From positions 1 through 64,000 of the forward strand of contig NZ_JAIQXX010000005.1 in the NCBI RefSeq assembly GCF_021887715.1: a stretch of 64,000 nt of DNA, written 5' to 3'. The translations under genes and the position numbers were made by a program. Positions 16,240 to 24,858 of this stretch are shown here, in pieces. Below the pieces are notes generated by a model, which was not told the DNA's origin, searched no databases, and saw only the letters and a list, made by a program, of their open reading frames with translations. Numbering within the stretch: position 1 is the first letter of the stretch; each line of letters opens with the position of its first letter. Origin of the DNA: Winogradskyella immobilis (GTDB lineage: Bacteria; Bacteroidota; Bacteroidia; Flavobacteriales; Flavobacteriaceae).

Positions 16240-16260
16240 CATTTTTCTTAATTTATTCTG

Positions 16261-16440
16261 TTCATTTTGTCTTGATACAAAACGAACCAAAAAATCACAA
16301 TCAAAATTAGGAAATTGCATAAGCATCTTTCACTTTCGGAATTTCGTGCTTGAAGCTTTGCTTCGCATCTACATTCCTTCGTTCATTATTTCTGAATTTT
16401 GATGTTTCCGACGTTGTCGGAATTTCAAGTTCAATTTGTT
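16261..16440. repeat. Dispersed repeat, copy C, with an inserted hairpin
   Basis: Matches copy A from TTCATTTTGTCTTGA to TTCTGAATTTTGATG. At 16406-16422 it carries a palindrome (TTCCGAC, GTT, GTCGGAA) absent from copy A at the same place. It fills most of the kynU-kmo gap together with the REP-like element. Confidence 0.8.
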
Positions 16441-16467
16441 ATAAATTCAATTATTTTAAAACTACTA

Positions 16468-17742
16468 TCATTCCTTTACAAGGATGAATTTTAATCGTTC
16501 CACCAATTTATACGCATCTTCAAAAGAATTATACAACGGTACAGGAGCACAACGAATGACATCTGGTTCTCTCCAATCTGAAATAACTCCTGCTTCAGTT
16601 AATTTATTGTGTAATGATTTGTTTGCATTTAACACTTGAATTGATAGTTGGCAACCACGTTCATCAGGGTTGCTTGGTGTAATAACTCTTATAATATCTT
16701 CACCTAGGTTTTTCAATAAAAACTCAAAGTAGCCTGTAAGTTGTTTCGATTTTTTATATAGTTTATCCATTCCTACTTCATTAAACATATCTAAAGAGGC
16801 TTTAATAGCTGCCATAGATAATATTGGAGGATTGCTGAGTTGCCAACCTTCGGCACCAGGAAGCATATCAAAATCGTCACGCATATTAAAACGTGTCTCC
16901 TTATTATGGCTCCACCAACCTGTAAAACGATTCAATGTTTTATTATATGCATGTCGTTCATGTACAAAACAACCTGCTAAACTTCCTGGTCCTGAATTTA
17001 AATATTTATAACTGCACCAAATGGCAAAGTCTGCGTTAGAGTTATGCAAATCTAAATTTACATTGCCAGCACCATGTGCACAATCGAAACCTACAACACA
17101 TCCGTAGTTATGTCCTAGTTGCGTAATTCGTTTTAAATCGAAAAATTGACCAGTATAATAATTCACTCCGCCAATCATTATTAAGGCAATTTCATCACCA
17201 TGAGATTTAAGAATAGTTTCTAAATCTTCGTAGTTTAATAATTCTTCTCCTTTTCTAGGGCTCCAAAGGATCAGACCTTCTTTGTCATCATACCCATGAT
17301 GACGTAATTGCGATTCTACAGCATATTTATCTGAGGGAAATGCATCGCCTTCAATAAGTATTTTATAGCGTTTTGATGTTGGTTTGTAAAATGACACCAT
17401 CATTAAATGTAAGTTGGTAGTCAATGTATTCATCATTACAACTTCTATAGGTTTAGCTCCAACAATAGTAGCCATATTTTCGGTGAGCAATTCATGATAA
17501 TGTAACCACGGATTTTTACCATGTGTATGTCCATCGACTCCTAACTCGGCCCAATCTTTTAATTCTTGCTCTACATAAGCATGTGTAGATTTAGGTTGTA
17601 GACCAAGAGAATTTCCTGTCATGTAAATAATGTCATCCCCATTTTTGTCTTTTGGGATATGAAATAGTTCTCTATACGAAGCTATAGGATCATTTTTATC
17701 TTTTGATTTTGCAAAGTCTAAACCTGTTTTGTAATTAAGCAC
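16468..17742 (-). CDS. kynU: Kynureninase
   Basis: 424-residue PLP enzyme. Lys246 in CSYKYLNSGPGS is the cofactor lysine, DCAHGAGN carries the aspartate that holds the pyridine ring, and MTGNSLGLQP near the N-terminus and GWWSHN are kynureninase signatures. It cleaves 3-hydroxykynurenine to 3-hydroxyanthranilate and alanine. It is the first gene of the minus-strand kynurenine run, with a candidate promoter at 17766-17773. Confidence 0.95.
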   Translation of the reverse strand: MLNYKTGLDFAKSKDKNDPIASYRELFHIPKDKNGDDIIYMTGNSLGLQPKSTHAYVEQELKDWAELGVDGHTHGKNPWLHYHELLTENMATIVGAKPIEVVMMNTLTTNLHLMMVSFYKPTSKRYKILIEGDAFPSDKYAVESQLRHHGYDDKEGLILWSPRKGEELLNYEDLETILKSHGDEIALIMIGGVNYYTGQFFDLKRITQLGHNYGCVVGFDCAHGAGNVNLDLHNSNADFAIWCSYKYLNSGPGSLAGCFVHERHAYNKTLNRFTGWWSHNKETRFNMRDDFDMLPGAEGWQLSNPPILSMAAIKASLDMFNEVGMDKLYKKSKQLTGYFEFLLKNLGEDIIRVITPSNPDERGCQLSIQVLNANKSLHNKLTEAGVISDWREPDVIRCAPVPLYNSFEDAYKLVERLKFILVKE

Positions 17743-17765
17743 AGTTGATTAATATTGATGTCTAA

Positions 17766-17773
17766 CAAAAATA
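17766..17773 (-). promoter_or_regulatory. Candidate -7 element for the kynurenine operon
   Basis: Minus-strand TATTTTTG, fitting TAnnTTTG, 23 bases upstream of the kynU start. The -33 element is not clear. Confidence 0.4.
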
Positions 17774-17850
17774 GGAATTTAATATGATTGAATGAAGATA
17801 TACATTTTATATGGTATAAGAATAAGATCTCGTTTTTCAACGAGATAAAT

Positions 17851-17876
17851 AAAAAAAGCGCTTTGAAACAAAGCGC
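17851..17876 (-). terminator. Terminator downstream of the 17983-18666 lipoprotein gene
   Basis: On the minus strand GCGCTTTG, TTT, CAAAGCGC is followed by seven T. A second hairpin (ATCTCG/CGAGAT) lies just beyond at about 17827-17846. Confidence 0.85.
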
Positions 17877-17982
17877 AGGTGAATATATGTAGACGCGTAT
17901 AGCGGAAAATTATTTGATACAAATACTAAGTCGTAACTTAGTTAGTGTTCTTACATATTTATATCAAAACACATGCCATTTT

Positions 17983-18666
17983 TTAATTATCTATGCTAAC
18001 ACTAACATCTCCAAAATTTAAATTCCATTTTCCATTATTACGCTTATGGTCTATAGCTATCTTAATGCCATTAAAATCTTGATAATTTTCAAAGGTATTT
18101 GCTATGTCTATTGTTTCTCCATTACCTCTTCTGAATGCCCATTCTTTAATGAGATAATCTTCTCCATAAAAAATGTCGTAAGCATCACCTGGTGTATAAC
18201 CACCTTCTTGCGCATAGGTAATAGTTATCATATCCATTTGGGTTTTACTTATTGGTGCTTCTGCTTTAACAGGGTTAGAAATAGTAGCAGTGTTATCCCA
18301 TACCAGTTGAAATGGTACTAATAGCCAAAACTTATCATTGATAAAGGCTTGATCGGTTCTTCTATTAGTGCTATCTATTTCATTTTGATTATAAGTAATA
18401 TTTCTTGTGTCTGTAGACAATGAAACTATATTTATTTTTGGTTTCCAGGTCCAAACTCTTCCGTTACCTTTAATAGTATCTCTATCGACTTTAAACGTAA
18501 ATTTTATTTCAGACACATCGTCCCAGTTTTTAAAACCATGTGCATTAGCGATCTTTTCGGCAATAGTTAATTCTTTAACTTCTTCTGTTATTGGTGTTTC
18601 TGATTTTTCGGATTTGCATGCTGAAACTAAGAATAGACAAATCAAACCTAGATATAATGATCTCAT
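17983..18666 (-). CDS. Lipoprotein of unknown function
   Basis: Start chosen at 18666 because MRSLYLGLICLFLVSACKSE is a lipoprotein signal peptide with lipobox VSAC; the frame extends 13 codons further without reason. About 227 residues. The mature part starts with an acidic linker and HGFKNWDDVSEIKFTF, then alternates strands rich in Trp and Tyr, which suggests a beta-sheet fold of a type common among Bacteroidetes outer-membrane-tethered lipoproteins. No family function recognised. It stands alone between kynU and msrA. Confidence 0.75.
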   Translation of the reverse strand: MRSLYLGLICLFLVSACKSEKSETPITEEVKELTIAEKIANAHGFKNWDDVSEIKFTFKVDRDTIKGNGRVWTWKPKINIVSLSTDTRNITYNQNEIDSTNRRTDQAFINDKFWLLVPFQLVWDNTATISNPVKAEAPISKTQMDMITITYAQEGGYTPGDAYDIFYGEDYLIKEWAFRRGNGETIDIANTFENYQDFNGIKIAIDHKRNNGKWNLNFGDVSVSIDN

Positions 18667-18840
18667 ATTAAAAGTGTGTTTTAAATTACAAGCAAAATTA
18701 ACCAACGATGGGAGACAACACTAATTATTTTGAAGGAAATAAAGTTGCTTGAAATCAAAAAGTTGCTATACATGCTAAAAACGGCATGTGTAAAATAAAG
18801 AATCAATTATTCTCGATGCTGTTTGAAATTAAGAGCATAA

Positions 18841-18866
18841 AAAAAGTCTAACTACTTAGACTTTTT
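18841..18866. terminator. Bidirectional terminator downstream of msrA
   Basis: AAAAAGTCTAA, loop CTAC, TTAGACTTTTT: a perfect inverted repeat that gives a T-run on both strands. It ends the minus-strand msrA transcript. Confidence 0.8.
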
Positions 18867-18895
18867 AATGTTGTTATAAACAAGATTTTATATAG

Positions 18896-19561
18896 TTAGT
18901 GTTTCTCTCCTTTTTTTAATAAATGCGGAAACTTAGCTTGAAAACGTCTTAAGCGAGGTATAGATACGGCTCTTATATAACCCTGATTAGGATTTCTACG
19001 TTCATAATTTTGGTGATAATCTTCTCCTACCCAGAATTTTTGAAACGGATAAACTTCAGCAGCAATTTTTGTATCTAATTGTTTAGCTAAAGCCGCTTTT
19101 TTATCTTCTATAATTTTTTTCTGTTCATCGTTTTGATAAAAAATAATAGAACGGTATTGTGAACCTCTATCTGGACCTTGACCATAAAACTGTGTTGGGT
19201 TTTGTGATCCAAAATAAACATCAACAAGTGTTGCAAAACTCACTACATTTGGGTCGTAAATAATTTCTACAGCTTCAGCATGTCCTGTTCTACCAGTGTT
19301 ACTAGCTTCATAAGTTGGATTTTCAGTAAAACCTCCTGAATAACCACTAATAGATTCTTCAACACCTTTTACACTTTCATATATAGCTTCAACACACCAA
19401 AAACAACCACTAGCAAAATAAGCACGTGCTTTTCCATCTTTTACAGGAACTTCAATAGGATCAGCTTCGATAACTGCCTTTTGTTTTGGGTTTATACTTT
19501 GAGCAGAATTATTGCAACTAAACAATAATGCAATAATAAATAAAGGAACTATTTTTTTCAT
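18896..19561 (-). CDS. msrA: Peptide-methionine (S)-S-oxide reductase MsrA, lipoprotein form
   Basis: 221 residues. The active-site block ASGCFWCVEAIYE contains the nucleophile Cys53, and GYSGG and GRTGHAEAVE are MsrA signatures. The N-terminus (MKKIVPLFIIALLFSCNN) is a lipoprotein signal with Cys16, so the enzyme should repair oxidised methionine in envelope proteins and not in the cytoplasm. No MsrB domain is fused. Ends with KKGEKH. Confidence 0.93.
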   Translation of the reverse strand: MKKIVPLFIIALLFSCNNSAQSINPKQKAVIEADPIEVPVKDGKARAYFASGCFWCVEAIYESVKGVEESISGYSGGFTENPTYEASNTGRTGHAEAVEIIYDPNVVSFATLVDVYFGSQNPTQFYGQGPDRGSQYRSIIFYQNDEQKKIIEDKKAALAKQLDTKIAAEVYPFQKFWVGEDYHQNYERRNPNQGYIRAVSIPRLRRFQAKFPHLLKKGEKH

Positions 19562-19634
19562 AATTATCTTTTTCTCTTTCTATAGACGGATAAAATTACA
19601 AATCCTTAACTCTTTTTTTAGAATTTTATTAAAT

Positions 19635-19661
19635 AAAAAAGCCCCTGCAATTACAGAGGCT
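19635..19661 (-). terminator. Terminator after the coiled-coil zinc-ribbon-like gene
   Basis: Minus strand AGCCTCTG, loop TAATTG, CAGGGGCT (one G-U pair), then six T. It separates the gene at 19683-20462 from msrA. Confidence 0.7.
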
Positions 19662-19682
19662 TTATAAACTTTATAGATTTTA

Positions 19683-20462
19683 TTAAGAGAGTTTAGCAAA
19701 AAGTTTTGCCATTTTCACTTTTTCTTCTTCTGCTAAAGCAGCATCAACTAAGATACGTCCACTATGCTCATCTGTAATTACTTTTTTGCGAGAAGCAATT
19801 TCAACTTGTACTTGAGGAGGAATTGTAAAGAAAGATCCACCAGAAGCTCCACGTTCTATCGCAACAACTGCTAAGCCGTTTTTAACGTTATTTCTAATAC
19901 GATGATAAGCCTTTACTAAGCGGTCTTCTATTTTAGTTTGAAACTCTTCAGATTTTGCAATTAATGCCTTTTCTTCTTTTTCAGTTTCTTTAAGGATTTC
20001 ATTAAGCTCACCTTTTTTATGCTTTAAGTGCGCACTGCGGTCTTTTAATTTATCTTTAGTTTCTGTGATAACTTCTTTTTTCTGTTCTATCTGTACCTTA
20101 AATTCTTTAATGTGCTTTTCAGCCAATTGAATCTCTAATTCTTGAAACTCAACTTCTTTTGTTAAAGAATTGTATTCTCTGTTATTTCTAACATTTTTTT
20201 GTTGCTCACTATATTTGCTTATTAAAGCTTTAGACTCTTCAATTAAATTCTTTTTAGATTTAATTTCTTCATCTATAGTTTCTAGACTATCATTTAATTT
20301 TTCTAGTCTTGTGTTTAGTCCTGCAACATCGTCTTCTAAATCTCTAACTTCTAAAGGAAGCTCTCCTCTGACATTTCTAATTTCGTCTACTCTAGAGTCG
20401 ATTAATTGTAAATCATATAATGCTCTTAATCGTTCTTCAACAGAAACTTCTTTTTTTGCCAT
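19683..20462 (-). CDS. COG1579-type coiled-coil protein with degenerate zinc ribbon
   Basis: 259 residues. About residues 30-190 form a long coiled coil (heptads of Glu, Lys, Leu). The C-terminal domain has the layout of the COG1579 zinc ribbon (RGASGGSFFTIPPQ ... DEHSGRILVD), but the four positions that normally hold cysteines are Ser207, Ser210, Asp231 and Ser234; no cysteine occurs in the protein. The fold may be kept without zinc. Homologues are thought to act in translation or nucleic-acid binding, but this is not settled. It is two bases downstream of the Nif3-like gene, so the pair is co-transcribed, as is usual in this phylum. Confidence 0.85.
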   Translation of the reverse strand: MAKKEVSVEERLRALYDLQLIDSRVDEIRNVRGELPLEVRDLEDDVAGLNTRLEKLNDSLETIDEEIKSKKNLIEESKALISKYSEQQKNVRNNREYNSLTKEVEFQELEIQLAEKHIKEFKVQIEQKKEVITETKDKLKDRSAHLKHKKGELNEILKETEKEEKALIAKSEEFQTKIEDRLVKAYHRIRNNVKNGLAVVAIERGASGGSFFTIPPQVQVEIASRKKVITDEHSGRILVDAALAEEEKVKMAKLFAKLS

Positions 20463-20464
20463 AA

Positions 20465-21559
20465 TTAAAAATACTTTACCGGATTTGTATTTGTGTTTGA
20501 TAAAATGATTGCAAAATTAGTAATTTTTTTCGAGAGATAGTCTACTAAAAACGTTTTTGTGAACTGTTCGCTCTCATAATGTCCAATGTCTGCTAATACA
20601 ATGCTGTTTTCAGCAGAAAAGAAGTCGTGATACTTTAAATCTGCAGTAATTAATATGTTAGCACCAACAGCTTTAGCTGCATTAATAGCAAAACTTCCAG
20701 AACCTCCTAGAACAGCTACTTTCTGTATCGGTTTTTCTAAGAGTTTAGAATGCCGAATATGCTTGACATTCATGCTGGTTTTAATATGTTGTAAGAACTT
20801 TATTTCACTTAATGGTTGATCTATTTCGCCTACCATTCCCATACCAATGTGTTGGTTAACATTATCTAGCGTAGTTACCTCAAAAGCTACTTCTTCATAC
20901 GGATGTTCTTTGAAGAGTGTGTTTAATAGTTTAGTTTCTATATGTTTTTGAAATGTTAGACTTATAAGGATTTCTTCAGCTTGTTGTAATTCTTCTTTGT
21001 TTCCAACAACAGGATTTGAATTTGCATTACCTTTATACGTGCCTATGCCATTGGTGTTAAAACTGCACATATCATAATTACCTATGTTACCTGCGCCAGC
21101 ATTAAATAATGCTCGTCTCAATGTTTCTGCATTTTCCTTAGGAACATAAGTTGTTAATTTTTTAATAGTGCCTTTTTGAGGTAATAAAATGTGCTTATTT
21201 TTTAAACCTAGTTGATTACAAATAATAGAATTAACTCCAACAAAAGCATTATCTAGAGCAGTATGTATTGCAAATATGGCAATGTTATGTTGTATTGCTT
21301 TAATGACAGTGCGTTCTACATAATTTTTGCCAGTTAATGTTTTTAATCCTTTAAATATAATAGGATGAAAACTAACAATAAGATTGCAGCTATTTTCAAT
21401 AGCTTCGTCTACAACAGCTTCAAGCGTATCTAAAGTGACTAAAATACCTGTTATGGGTTGGTTTTTATCACCAACTAAAAGACCAACATTGTCAAAATCT
21501 TCAGCATAAGCTAGAGGTGCTAAATCGTGTAAATGATCTATAACGTCTTGTACAATCAT
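20465..21559 (-). CDS. Nif3-like dinuclear metal-binding protein (YbgI/DUF34)
   Basis: 364 residues, the long form of the family with an inserted PII-like domain (about residues 125-240). Metal ligands are visible in FHPIIFKG, in AIHTALDNA near residue 97, and in ITADLKYHD and DIGHYESE near the C-terminus. The family is often mislabelled GTP cyclohydrolase 1 type 2; its true role is unresolved. It diverges from lpxK with 43 bases between them. Confidence 0.9.
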   Translation of the reverse strand: MIVQDVIDHLHDLAPLAYAEDFDNVGLLVGDKNQPITGILVTLDTLEAVVDEAIENSCNLIVSFHPIIFKGLKTLTGKNYVERTVIKAIQHNIAIFAIHTALDNAFVGVNSIICNQLGLKNKHILLPQKGTIKKLTTYVPKENAETLRRALFNAGAGNIGNYDMCSFNTNGIGTYKGNANSNPVVGNKEELQQAEEILISLTFQKHIETKLLNTLFKEHPYEEVAFEVTTLDNVNQHIGMGMVGEIDQPLSEIKFLQHIKTSMNVKHIRHSKLLEKPIQKVAVLGGSGSFAINAAKAVGANILITADLKYHDFFSAENSIVLADIGHYESEQFTKTFLVDYLSKKITNFAIILSNTNTNPVKYF

Positions 21560-21575
21560 AAAATCTGTGTTTGTT

Positions 21576-21583
21576 CAAATATA
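21576..21583 (-). promoter_or_regulatory. Candidate -7 element for the Nif3-like operon
   Basis: Minus-strand TATATTTG, fitting TAnnTTTG, 16 bases upstream of the start at 21559, in the divergent gap to lpxK. On the plus strand TACTTTCG (21590-21597) stands at a similar place for lpxK but mismatches the consensus. Confidence 0.4.
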
Positions 21584-21602
21584 AATAATTACTTTCGTTA
21601 TT

Positions 21603-22604
21603 ATGAAAATTCTAAGAATCATATTATTTCCAATTGTGCCCATATACTATTCAGTGACTTGGTTGAGAAATCGCATGTATGATTCTGGTTATAAATCTTC
21701 AAAATCTTATGATTTACCAGTGATATGCGTTGGTAATTTAAGTACTGGTGGTACTGGAAAAACACCAATGATTGAGTATCTCATTCGTTTGTTGCAACCC
21801 ACAAAACATGTGGCTACTTTAAGTAGAGGTTATAAAAGAGTAAGTAGTGGTTATGTTTTAGCAGATGCAAAAGCAAATGCAGATAAAATAGGTGATGAAC
21901 CTTTTCAGTTTTATAAAAAATTTAAAGATGATATTGTTGTAGCTGTAGATGAAGATAGACAACATGGTATTGAGGAGTTGTTAGCTTTGCAACCTACGCC
22001 AGATGTTATTTTGTTAGATGATGCTTTTCAACACCGTAAAGTAAATTCAGGTTTAAATATTGTGCTTACAGCGTATAATAATCTGTTTTATAAAGATATT
22101 GTTTTACCAACAGGTAATTTAAGAGAACCTAAACAAGGAGTAGAAAGAGCTCATATAATTGTGGTGACAAAATGCCCTAAAGATTTAAGTGATTCTGAAA
22201 AAGAAGATATTAAAAAGAGAATACAGCCAAATCCTAATCAAACAGTGTTTTTTAGTACAATAGACTATTCAAATTCTGTGCAATCTTGGAGTTCTGAGAT
22301 GTCTTTACAAGAACTGCCTCATTTTACTCTAGTGACAGGAATTGCAAATGCAAAACCTTTGGTTGATTTTTTACATTCAAAAACATTAAATTTTGAACAC
22401 TTAGAGTATGGGGATCATTATAGCTTTAGACCTAAAGATATTGAATTGCTAGAAAAGAAATCTTTTATAGTAACTACGGAAAAAGATTATGTACGCCTAT
22501 CTGAGGTTGAATTGTTAAGAGATAAATTGTATTATTTGCCTATTACATTAGAAATTGATGATTCTAATACGTTTAATACTATGGTTACAACGTTTGTAAA
22601 TTAA
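21603..22604 (+). CDS. lpxK: Tetraacyldisaccharide 4'-kinase LpxK
   Basis: 333-residue inner-membrane-bound kinase of lipid A synthesis. The P-loop GNLSTGGTGKTP is at residues 44-55, SRGYKR and LDDAFQH (the catalytic acidic dyad region) follow, and the hydrophobic N-terminus (MKILRIILFPIVPIYYSVTW) anchors it to the membrane. It adds the 4'-phosphate to the lipid A precursor. Its stop codon overlaps that of the convergent histidine kinase gene. Confidence 0.94.
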   Translation: MKILRIILFPIVPIYYSVTWLRNRMYDSGYKSSKSYDLPVICVGNLSTGGTGKTPMIEYLIRLLQPTKHVATLSRGYKRVSSGYVLADAKANADKIGDEPFQFYKKFKDDIVVAVDEDRQHGIEELLALQPTPDVILLDDAFQHRKVNSGLNIVLTAYNNLFYKDIVLPTGNLREPKQGVERAHIIVVTKCPKDLSDSEKEDIKKRIQPNPNQTVFFSTIDYSNSVQSWSSEMSLQELPHFTLVTGIANAKPLVDFLHSKTLNFEHLEYGDHYSFRPKDIELLEKKSFIVTTEKDYVRLSEVELLRDKLYYLPITLEIDDSNTFNTMVTTFVN

Positions 22605-24829
22605 CTGTTAGCAGCTGTTTTTTCTCCTTCGGCAAGTGCATGGTATAGTTTTTTCTCAAAGTCTTCTTGCTTAAACGGTTTAGAGATGATATCATCAAAA
22701 CCAGCTTCGTCAAACTCATGCATTTTATCTTCGAGTGTTACAGCTGTTAAAGCAAAAATGGTAAGCTCTTTATCAAATACTCTAATACGTTTGGTAGCTT
22801 CTAATCCACTAATACCTGGCATATGTATATCCATTAAAACAACGCCATATTCTGTATTACGTACTTTTTCTACAGCTTCCTCACCATTATCTACCACTTC
22901 ACAGAATAATCCCATTTTATTTAAGATTTTCTTGGTGATCATTTGGTTGATTTTGTTGTCTTCCACAACTAAAATTTTAATATTACTTAAATCCAATTCT
23001 TTGAAGTTTTTAGATTGTTCACTGATTTTTGGTACTGCTTTTTTAGGCTCTTGGTAGGTTAGTGGTATTTCAAAGAAGAATGTCGTTCCTTTTCCAAGTT
23101 CACTCTTTAAAGAAATTTTACCTTTTAAGATTTGAATTAATCCTTTAACAATAGACAAGCCTAAACCTGTACCACCATATTTTCTGTTGATTTGTACAGA
23201 ACCTTGAGAGAAACTTTCAAACATATTATCTTGTTTCTCTTGCGAAATACCTATTCCGTTGTCTTCAATTTCGAAACGTAAACGATAATCATTTTTATTT
23301 TGATTGATCTTAGTAACTCTTACCCATATATCACCATCTTTTGTAAATTTAATGGCATTACCCAATAGGTTAATTAAAATTTGAGATATTTTAAGTTGAT
23401 CTCCAATGTAAGTTTCAGGTAAATCTTTTTCGTAGTCGTAATGTATTTCTACCCCATTATCTAATGCTGAATTGTTAAGGGCAGAAATAACATTTCCTAT
23501 TTTCTTTTTAAGATTAAATTGCTCTGGATCTAACTCTACTTTATTAGCTTCAATTTTATTAATTTGAAGAATATCATTAATAAAAGTCAATAGATAATCT
23601 CCAGAAAATTTCAATGATTTTAAATGTGAAATTTGACTTTCTTTAGGACCTTCGTCTAGTAACATATTAGTTAGACCTGTAACAGCATATAAAGGTGTTC
23701 TTAACTCGTGCGTTACCGTAGATAAGAAATTAGCTTTAGTTTTAGAAGCTAATTCGGCTTTCTCTTTAGCCACAATAAGTTCATCATTTTTTTTATGAAG
23801 CATATTGTTAGTTCTTAATCTAATATTGTTGTTCTTATAGAGCGACAGTGTTAATAATGATAAGATTGTAATTAAAGAAATACTTAAAATGGTAGTTATA
23901 CGTGCTAAATTACTATCCGCAAAAGCTTCGTCAATTTGATCTTTTAGCTGCTCATCTGAACTGTTTTTTTGAACACTAATAATTCCTTGTTCTATTGAAA
24001 AATCTTCACGCTGAATATTTTGAAGTGAATCAGACATGCCAATGTGTTTCTTATAATAGAGAAGTTCTTTTTCAAGGTTTTTTGATTTTCCATAAATTTC
24101 ACTTAATGTAGAATAAGCATCATTAATGACTCTTGAGTAGTTGTTATCTTTAGCTATTTTAAGGCCATCATTAGCATTTATTTGTGCGATACTATTATTC
24201 TCTAACTTTGAATATACTTTTGCACTTTGTATTAAAGCATCACTTTGTATTAATTTTTCATCATGCTTTTCGGCTAATTCAATGGTTGACTCTAATTGAT
24301 CTTTTGCTTTGGTATATTCCTTTTGACTGATGAATACTCTAGCTTTATTTAACATCACTTCAGGCTTGTATCTTTCTTTGCCAAGTTTGTCAAATATGTC
24401 TAAAGCTGATTTGTAATATTGTAAGGCGTCGTCAAATTCGTTTTTACTACTAAGTATAAATCCTCTGACTTTATAGGTTAGGGCAAGATCAATTTCATAT
24501 TCTGGATTACGTTGAATCTCTGTAGCTCTATCTAAAAATTCAAAAGCCTTATCTAACTCATTTAAATAATATTCATTCTTGGCCATTTTAGTATAAATAA
24601 TAGCCTCATTTTTAGGGTTGTTAAGTTTAACGGCAATTTCTTTAGCTTTAGTTAAACTTTCTTTAGCCTTAAAATAATCTCTAACATCGATGTGCTTTTT
24701 GTGTTCTTTAAGATGCTCATCAAGCATTTCAATTAAAGCTTTGGTGTCTTGTGTATTAAGAGTTTGAGCAAAAGAAAAAGTGCTCATAGCTATTAAAAAA
24801 ACAAATATGTAGTTTCTGATTTGGGACAT
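22601..24829 (-). CDS. Hybrid sensor histidine kinase with TPR sensor region
   Basis: 742 residues. In order: signal peptide (to about residue 21), periplasmic TPR repeats (about 25-300), one membrane helix near 310-332 (TTILSISLITILSLLTL), a histidine kinase core with His374 in THELRTPLY, the ATP-binding N-box QILINLLGNAIKF and G-boxes DNGIGI and GTGLGLSI, then a receiver domain with phospho-acceptor Asp667 (LMDIHMPG). It should sense an envelope signal through TPR contacts and phosphorylate its own receiver. No partner regulator or phosphotransfer gene is adjacent. Confidence 0.92.
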   Translation of the reverse strand: MSQIRNYIFVFLIAMSTFSFAQTLNTQDTKALIEMLDEHLKEHKKHIDVRDYFKAKESLTKAKEIAVKLNNPKNEAIIYTKMAKNEYYLNELDKAFEFLDRATEIQRNPEYEIDLALTYKVRGFILSSKNEFDDALQYYKSALDIFDKLGKERYKPEVMLNKARVFISQKEYTKAKDQLESTIELAEKHDEKLIQSDALIQSAKVYSKLENNSIAQINANDGLKIAKDNNYSRVINDAYSTLSEIYGKSKNLEKELLYYKKHIGMSDSLQNIQREDFSIEQGIISVQKNSSDEQLKDQIDEAFADSNLARITTILSISLITILSLLTLSLYKNNNIRLRTNNMLHKKNDELIVAKEKAELASKTKANFLSTVTHELRTPLYAVTGLTNMLLDEGPKESQISHLKSLKFSGDYLLTFINDILQINKIEANKVELDPEQFNLKKKIGNVISALNNSALDNGVEIHYDYEKDLPETYIGDQLKISQILINLLGNAIKFTKDGDIWVRVTKINQNKNDYRLRFEIEDNGIGISQEKQDNMFESFSQGSVQINRKYGGTGLGLSIVKGLIQILKGKISLKSELGKGTTFFFEIPLTYQEPKKAVPKISEQSKNFKELDLSNIKILVVEDNKINQMITKKILNKMGLFCEVVDNGEEAVEKVRNTEYGVVLMDIHMPGISGLEATKRIRVFDKELTIFALTAVTLEDKMHEFDEAGFDDIISKPFKQEDFEKKLYHALAEGEKTAANS

Positions 24830-24849
24830 TTCAGTATACTTAATAAGAA

Positions 24850-24857
24850 CAAATATA
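24850..24857 (-). promoter_or_regulatory. Candidate -7 element for the hybrid kinase gene
   Basis: Minus-strand TATATTTG, 20 bases upstream of the start codon at 24829, between the kinase and the end of gap. Confidence 0.4.
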
Positions 24858-24858
24858 A

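Noticed and set aside
7363-17742. Kynurenine cluster considered as a recent foreign island
   Set aside because: Base composition and codon use look like the neighbours; no integrase, tRNA or direct-repeat boundary was seen. Only the repeat density is unusual, which is reported separately.
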